From Iodidimonas sp. SYSU 1G8 (GTDB lineage: Bacteria > Pseudomonadota > Alphaproteobacteria > SMXS01), in contig NZ_JBBYXJ010000001.1 of NCBI RefSeq assembly GCF_039655775.1, positions 1,759,501-1,823,500 on the forward strand: a stretch of DNA of 64,000 bases. Direction: 5' to 3'. Of this stretch, positions 59,912 through 64,000 are shown in pieces (the first letter of the stretch is position 1; each line of letters opens with the position of its first letter). The notes under the pieces were generated by a model. That model ran no database searches. It saw only the letters and a program-made list of their open reading frames with translations, and was not told where the DNA came from. Position numbers and translations under genes: made by a program.

Positions 59912-60044
59912 GCGCAGTGGGACCACCGCAACCGTAGATCTTCGAAATTCCTCTGTGGCCTGTGTGTACAGGTGGGCGCCGTATAGCGGAACCAGGGTTC
60001 CGTCAGGGACAGCTCCCGTCGAGGTTGGTATCGCCCCAGGGAAT
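59912..60044 (-). ncRNA. ssrS: Probable 6S RNA
   Basis: The non-coding gap between zapA and fau is the conserved home of 6S RNA, which traps sigma-70 RNA polymerase in stationary phase. Minus-strand features: a -10 TATATT at 60047-60042; GGGGCGATACCAACC near the 5' end pairing with GGTTGCGGTGGTCCC near the 3' end to give an interrupted closing stem; internal hairpins GGGA-GCTG-TCCC, CGGAAC-CCTG-GTTCCG and CCTGT-ACAC-ACAGG; and the segment GGCGCCCACCTGT as in other alphaproteobacterial 6S RNAs. Both ends are estimates. A competing stem ATTCCCTG with CAGAGGAAT is also possible. Identification rests on synteny and fold, not on a covariance search. Confidence 0.68.
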
Positions 60045-60045
60045 A

Positions 60046-60057
60046 TAGACGCGTCTA
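60046..60057. promoter_or_regulatory. 12-bp perfect palindrome at the 6S RNA promoter
   Basis: TAGACGCGTCTA is its own reverse complement and overlaps the upstream half of the -10 region of the presumed 6S RNA promoter. Between it and the zapA stop codon lies a hairpin (GAAGG-C-CAGT/ACTG-C-CCTTC, 60061-60084) without a T-run. A repressor site for 6S RNA is possible. Confidence 0.35.
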
Positions 60058-60088
60058 CGCGAAGGCCAGTACCCACTGCCCTTCGTAT

Positions 60089-60391
60089 CTAGGCCGTTTC
60101 GAGCCGCGCGGCAATATGCTCGATTTCGCGGGCCAGCGTATCCATGTCGCCCAGGTGCCCCAGCAACTCGCCTTTCGACACCCGTGCGCTGGACGTGTCG
60201 TTCAGCTCATCGAGCAGGATGATGCTCGCCATCAGCAGCAGCTTGGCCTCGCCGACCTGCCCCAGGCCGGCGGCGAGCTGCGTCACCTTGGCATCGATCA
60301 GCCGGGACAGCTGATGCAGCCTCTCCTGCTCACCCTCGCTGCAGGTGAACTGGTAGGGCGTATGGTTGACCGTCAGGGTCACTTGCGGCAT
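60089..60391 (-). CDS. zapA: Cell division protein ZapA
   Basis: A 100-residue protein that cross-links FtsZ filaments at the Z-ring. '[21 protein letters not shown]' (N-terminal globular part with the YxFxC pattern), '[29 protein letters not shown]' in part, and a C-terminal coiled coil are typical. Downstream of a short coiled-coil gene (9 bp) and upstream of the 6S RNA. Confidence 0.93.
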   Translation of the reverse strand: MPQVTLTVNHTPYQFTCSEGEQERLHQLSRLIDAKVTQLAAGLGQVGEAKLLLMASIILLDELNDTSSARVSKGELLGHLGDMDTLAREIEHIAARLETA

Positions 60392-60400
60392 GGCCGTCTC

Positions 60401-60691
60401 CTATCGCGCCAAGGCGCGGCGCAGCGAACCGATCACCTCGTCCAGCCGTCCGGCGGCTTGGGTGCTGCGGTCCTCGAGCGAGCGGCATTGCGCCTCGGCC
60501 GAGGCGAGCCGCTGGCGCAGGGCATTGTTTTCCAGCCGCAGCGCGTCGCATTCCGCGCGCCACTGATCGGCCTGTGCCGAGGAAATCTGGGTATCGCGGG
60601 CCTCGACCGCCCGGTTGAGACGTTCCAGCGCCGCCTTCAGGCGGGCCGTCGCCTCCGTGAGTGCTTCCACCGATTCCGGGTTGGCCGCCAT
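60401..60691 (-). CDS. Short coiled-coil protein (DUF4164-like)
   Basis: A 96-residue protein that is a single coiled coil almost throughout, with heptad Leu/Ala positions ('[19 protein letters not shown]', '[22 protein letters not shown]'). It lies directly before zapA. Genes of this size and place in Alphaproteobacteria belong to DUF4164 and recall ZapB, a coiled-coil partner of ZapA, so a divisome role is a reasonable inference only. A promoter -10 TATTAT (60734-60729, minus strand) would leave a leader of about 30 bases. Confidence 0.72.
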   Translation of the reverse strand: MAANPESVEALTEATARLKAALERLNRAVEARDTQISSAQADQWRAECDALRLENNALRQRLASAEAQCRSLEDRSTQAAGRLDEVIGSLRRALAR

Positions 60692-60727
60692 GGACCGCCC
60701 TTCTTCTTTGACTATCGATCAATGGCT

Positions 60728-60768
60728 TATAATACGATTCTCGCCTCAAATGATAGAGGCGAGGTTTT
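60728..60768 (+). promoter_or_regulatory. TATAAT-hairpin-T-tract element between the zapA cluster and tkt
   Basis: On the plus strand a TATAAT (60728-60733) is followed at the expected start position by a perfect 8-bp stem CTCGCCTC (60740-60747) / GAGGCGAG (60756-60763) with loop AAATGATA and then G-TTTT. TTGACT at 60708 is only 14 bases upstream of the TATAAT, too close for an ideal -35. It looks like a tiny transcript with its own terminator, or a stem guarding the 5' end of a longer tkt message. Confidence 0.4.
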
Positions 60769-60806
60769 CGGGCGATTTACTGCCCCGGAAAGGCCCCGCT
60801 TCGCGG

Positions 60807-60834
60807 TTGACCTGCGTTTCTCGATGAGTATTGT
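60807..60834 (+). promoter_or_regulatory. Promoter of tkt(-gap-pgk)
   Basis: TTGACC (60807-60812) and TATTGT (60829-60834), 16 bases apart. Transcription from about 60841 leaves a leader of about 46 bases with GGAG 12 bases before the ATG at 60887. Confidence 0.55.
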
Positions 60835-60886
60835 GGCGCCACCTGCGGGACCGGCAGATTCCCGCGATCGGAGAACACGCCGCACA

Positions 60887-62893
60887 ATGACTCAAGCGTC
60901 CGCCGTCTCGCGCACCGAGACCGTCAACCCCCGGGATATGGCCAACGCCATCCGCGCCCTTTCAATGGATGCCGTCCAGGCCGCCAATTCCGGGCATCCC
61001 GGCATGCCGATGGGCATGGCGGACGTGGCCACGGTCTTGTTCACCCGCTTCCTGAAATACGATCCGCGGCATCCGGACTGGGCCGATCGCGACCGGTTCG
61101 TCTTGTCGGCGGGCCACGGCTCCATGCTGCTCTATTCGGTGCTGCACCTGACCGGGTACGCCAGCATCTCCATGGACGACATCCGCAATTTCCGCCAGCT
61201 CGGCAGCCCGTGCGCCGGCCACCCGGAATTCGGCCACGCCGAAGGCATCGAGACGACCACCGGCCCGCTGGGCCAGGGTATCGCCACCGCCGTCGGCATG
61301 GCGCTGGCCGAGCGCCTGCAGGCCGCCCGCTTCGGCGACGACATCGTCGACCATCACACTTATGTGATCGCCGGCGATGGCTGCCTCATGGAAGGCATCA
61401 GCCAGGAAGCCATTTCCCTCGCCGGCCATCTGGGCCTGTCCAAGCTGATCGTGCTGTGGGACGACAACCGCATCACCATCGACGGGCCGGTCGATCTCAG
61501 CTCGTCCGAGGATCAGGCGGCCCGTTTCCGCGCCGCCGGTTGGAACACGCTCGCCGTCGACGGCCATGATTCCGAGGCGGTCGCCGGTGCGATCACCACC
61601 GCCCGCGCCAGCAACAAGCCGACCATGATCGCCTGCCGCACCATCATCGGCTATGGCGCGCCCAACGTGCAGGGCACCTCGGCCACCCACGGCGCCGCCC
61701 TGGGCGACAAGGAAATCGCGGCCGCCCGCGAGCACCTGGGATGGTCCGCCGCGCCGTTCGAGATTCCCGCCGACATCCTGTCCGCCTGGCGCGCCGCCGG
61801 CAGCCGGGGTGCATCCGAGTTTCAGGCATGGCAGGGCCGCGTCGCCGGCCTCGGCCAGGACGTCCAGGCCGATTTCGAGCGCCGCCAGCGCGGCGAGCTG
61901 CCCGCGAATTTCGGCGCCGCCATGGACGCCTATATCCGCGACCTGATCGCCAAGCCGTCTTCGGTCGCGACCCGCAAGGCGTCGGAAATGGCGCTGGAGG
62001 TCATCAACGCCGCCGTTCCGGAAACCATCGGCGGCTCGGCCGACCTGACCGGCTCCAACAACACCAAGAGCAAGGGCCAGGGCGTCGTGAAGCCGGGCGA
62101 TTTCGCCGGCTCCTTCATCCATTACGGCATCCGCGAACACGGCATGGCCGCCGCCATGAATGGTCTCGCCCTGCATGGCGGCCTGATCCCGTACAGCGGC
62201 ACCTTCATGGTGTTCACCGATTATTGCCGCCCGGCGATCCGCCTGTCGGCGCTGATGCACCAACGCGTCATCTACGTCATGACCCATGATTCCATCGGTC
62301 TGGGCGAGGATGGTCCGACCCATCAGCCGGTCGAGCATCTGGCCAGCCTGCGCGCCATGCCCAATCTCAACGTCATGCGTCCCGCCGACGTGGTCGAGAC
62401 CGCCGAATGCTGGCGCATCGCCCTCGAATCGCCTCGGACGCCGAGCATCCTGGCGCTGAGCCGCCAGAATCTGGCGCAGGTCCGTCTGACGGAGGCCGGC
62501 GAAAACCTCTCGGCGCGCGGCGCCTACGAATTGCTGCCCGCCGATGGCGACGCGAAGGTGACGCTGTTCGCCACCGGCTCGGAAGTCGGCATCGCCGCCG
62601 AGGCGCGCACGAAGTTGCAGGAACAGGGCGTACCGACCCGCGTGGTGTCCGTGCCGTCCTTCGAGCTGTTCGAGGCGCAGCCCGCCGACTACCAGCGCAA
62701 AGTGCTGGGCGAAGGTACCGTGCGCATCGCCATCGAGGCGGGCGTGCGCCAGGGCTGGGAACGCTTCATCGGCGTGGACGGCGCCTTCATCGGCATGAAC
62801 GGGTTCGGCGCGTCCGCCCCGATCAAGGCCCTTTATGAACATTTCGGCATCACTGCCGCACGGGTTGTCGCCGAAGCCAACGCGCGTCTTTAA
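60887..62893 (+). CDS. tkt: Transketolase
   Basis: A 668-residue thiamine diphosphate enzyme moving two-carbon units between sugar phosphates. '[17 protein letters not shown]' at the start, the ThDP-binding '[32 protein letters not shown]' region (motif GDGCLMEG...DDN), '[19 protein letters not shown]' and '[19 protein letters not shown]' are complete. The ATG at 60887 is the family start; the frame is open far upstream across the zapA cluster. Followed by gap and pgk on the same strand, the common alphaproteobacterial order. Confidence 0.97.
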   Translation: MTQASAVSRTETVNPRDMANAIRALSMDAVQAANSGHPGMPMGMADVATVLFTRFLKYDPRHPDWADRDRFVLSAGHGSMLLYSVLHLTGYASISMDDIRNFRQLGSPCAGHPEFGHAEGIETTTGPLGQGIATAVGMALAERLQAARFGDDIVDHHTYVIAGDGCLMEGISQEAISLAGHLGLSKLIVLWDDNRITIDGPVDLSSSEDQAARFRAAGWNTLAVDGHDSEAVAGAITTARASNKPTMIACRTIIGYGAPNVQGTSATHGAALGDKEIAAAREHLGWSAAPFEIPADILSAWRAAGSRGASEFQAWQGRVAGLGQDVQADFERRQRGELPANFGAAMDAYIRDLIAKPSSVATRKASEMALEVINAAVPETIGGSADLTGSNNTKSKGQGVVKPGDFAGSFIHYGIREHGMAAAMNGLALHGGLIPYSGTFMVFTDYCRPAIRLSALMHQRVIYVMTHDSIGLGEDGPTHQPVEHLASLRAMPNLNVMRPADVVETAECWRIALESPRTPSILALSRQNLAQVRLTEAGENLSARGAYELLPADGDAKVTLFATGSEVGIAAEARTKLQEQGVPTRVVSVPSFELFEAQPADYQRKVLGEGTVRIAIEAGVRQGWERFIGVDGAFIGMNGFGASAPIKALYEHFGITAARVVAEANARL

Positions 62894-62925
62894 AAAACCA
62901 AGAGTTCTAGAACGGAGAAAAGCTC

Positions 62926-63939
62926 ATGACGGTTCGGGTTGCCATCAATGGTTTCGGCCGCATCGGCCGCCTTGTGCTGCGTGCGATCATCGAGAACAGC
63001 CGTGACGACATCCAGGTCGTCGGCATCAACGATCTCGGCTCGGTCGAGGACAATGCCTTCCTGCTGAAGTACGATTCGGTCCACGGCCCGTTCCGCGGTC
63101 CGGTGACGGTCGATGGTAACACCATGGATGTCGGCCAGGGCCCGATCCGCATCACCTCCGAGCGTGATCCGTCCAAGCTGCCGTGGAAGGAACTGAAGGT
63201 CGATATCGCCTTCGAGTGCACCGGCATATTCACCAGCGGCGACAAGGCCCGCGCCCATCTCGAGGCCGGCGCCAGGAAGGTGCTGATCTCGGCGCCCGGC
63301 ACCGACATCGACCTGACCACCGTGTTCGGCGTCAACCACGACAAGATCGAGGCCGGCCACAAGATCATCTCCAACGCGTCCTGCACCACCAACTGCCTGG
63401 CGCCGGTCGCCAAGGTGCTGCACGAGGCCATCGGCATCGAAGCCGGCTTCATGACCACGGTCCACGCCTACACCGGCGACCAGAGCCTGGTCGACACCCT
63501 GCACAAGGACCCGCGCCGCGCCCGCGCCGCCGCCATGTCCATGATCCCGTCGACCACCGGCGCCGCCAAGGCCGTCGGCCTGGTGCTGCCGGAACTGAAG
63601 GGCAAGCTGGACGGCACATCGATCCGCGTGCCGACCCCGAACGTCTCCATGATCGACCTGAAGTTCATCGCCAAGCGCGACACCAGCGTCGAGGAAATCA
63701 ACGAGGCGATCCGCAAGGCCGCCGGCGGCAACGATCCGCTCGGCCAGGTGCTGAACGCGGTCGACGAGCCCTGCGTCTCCATCGACTTCAACCACAACCC
63801 GGCCAGCTCCAGCTTCGACCTGACCCAGACCCAGGTCGTCTCGGGCAAGCTGGTGCGCGTGCTGAGCTGGTACGACAACGAATGGGGCTTCTCCAACCGC
63901 ATGTCGGACACGGCCCGCATCATGGCGAGCTTCGGCTGA
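62926..63939 (+). CDS. gap: Type I glyceraldehyde-3-phosphate dehydrogenase
   Basis: A 337-residue enzyme oxidising glyceraldehyde-3-P to 1,3-bisphosphoglycerate. NAD motif [10 protein letters not shown], catalytic [12 protein letters not shown] with Cys153, and '[19 protein letters not shown]', '[13 protein letters not shown]' are standard. Asp in 'VGINDLG' (residue 36) is the usual mark of NAD preference. ACGGAGAAAAG is the ribosome binding site, 32 bp after tkt. The palindrome GTTCTAGAAC lies in that gap. Confidence 0.98.
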   Translation: MTVRVAINGFGRIGRLVLRAIIENSRDDIQVVGINDLGSVEDNAFLLKYDSVHGPFRGPVTVDGNTMDVGQGPIRITSERDPSKLPWKELKVDIAFECTGIFTSGDKARAHLEAGARKVLISAPGTDIDLTTVFGVNHDKIEAGHKIISNASCTTNCLAPVAKVLHEAIGIEAGFMTTVHAYTGDQSLVDTLHKDPRRARAAAMSMIPSTTGAAKAVGLVLPELKGKLDGTSIRVPTPNVSMIDLKFIAKRDTSVEEINEAIRKAAGGNDPLGQVLNAVDEPCVSIDFNHNPASSSFDLTQTQVVSGKLVRVLSWYDNEWGFSNRMSDTARIMASFG

Positions 63940-63943
63940 TCCC

Positions 63944-64000
63944 ATGAGCACCGACGCGCAGGGCGGTCTGAAGCGTTTCCGCACTCTCGACGACCTCGAT
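63944..64000 (+). CDS. pgk: Phosphoglycerate kinase, N-terminal fragment
   Basis: Nineteen codons, MSTDAQGGLKRFRTLDDLD, before the window ends. 'FRTLDDLD' is the pattern that precedes 'GKRVLVRVDLNVP' in alphaproteobacterial phosphoglycerate kinases. It starts 4 bp after gap on the same strand, the expected tkt-gap-pgk order. Catalytic regions are beyond the window. Confidence 0.8.
   Translation, partial: MSTDAQGGLKRFRTLDDLD

Overview
The window is a high-GC, tightly packed chromosomal segment of an alphaproteobacterium. Several gene orders typical of that class point this way: ispA-xseB; yebC-ruvCAB-ybgC-tolQRAB-pal-cpoB-tilS-ftsH-folP-glmM; serC-serA-hisZ-purA near rpoH; and zapA-6S RNA-5-formyl-THF cyclo-ligase beside tkt-gap-pgk. 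A Rhodospirillales-like bacterium is my best guess, but the genus cannot be read from the sequence. No rRNA, IS element, CRISPR array or complete prophage was seen. One tRNA gene (Glu, CTC) and one probable 6S RNA are present.

Layout. 1-9.4 kb: isoprenoid and exonuclease VII genes, a bacterial histone deacetylase-like protein, an acyl-CoA ligase, Rnk, an MBL-fold hydrolase, the t6A enzyme TsaC/Sua5, an FAD dehydrogenase and a DUF945 protein coupled to a 40-residue membrane protein. 9.4-16.2 kb: a MacA-MacB-NodT export operon, then a divergent exbB-exbD-tonB energy-transducing operon. 16.2-25.3 kb: an HTH/coiled-coil protein, an alpha/beta hydrolase, an ankyrin protein, SDR and GST genes, a glycosyltransferase, an LpxH-like phosphoesterase, a lipid kinase, a 3-hydroxyacyl-CoA dehydrogenase and a sulfurtransferase. 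25.5-34.5 kb is the most accessory-looking part: a K+/H+ antiporter, RidA, tandem duplicated SDRs, a secreted protein, a periplasmic chorismate mutase-cyclohexadienyl dehydratase fusion, a thioesterase, another SDR, a solitary phage-type tail sheath protein with a small upstream gene and a 19-bp palindrome, and a glycine-zipper protein.

34.7-43.5 kb: tRNA-Glu, a JAMM metallopeptidase, a membrane protein, RluA, rpoH, DUF1294, and the serC-serA-hisZ-purA operon behind a near-consensus promoter. 43.5-58.4 kb: one long minus-strand block combining coenzyme and cell-wall precursor genes (thiD, glmM, folP), proteolysis (ftsH), tRNA modification (tilS), the Tol-Pal envelope machine and Holliday junction processing (ruvCAB). 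58.5-64 kb: a phosphoesterase, 5-formyl-THF cyclo-ligase, 6S RNA, zapA and a coiled-coil gene on the minus strand, and divergent from them the glycolytic/pentose phosphate genes tkt-gap-pgk, the last cut by the window end.

Most genes are ordinary core genes. The items most worth a second look are the orphan sheath gene with its palindrome, an inverted repeat that would sequester the GST ribosome binding site, the AroQ-PheC fusion, the HTH/coiled-coil protein, and a promoter-hairpin-T-tract element between the zapA cluster and tkt. Start codons given below were chosen by ribosome binding site and family N-termini and often differ from the longest reading frame.
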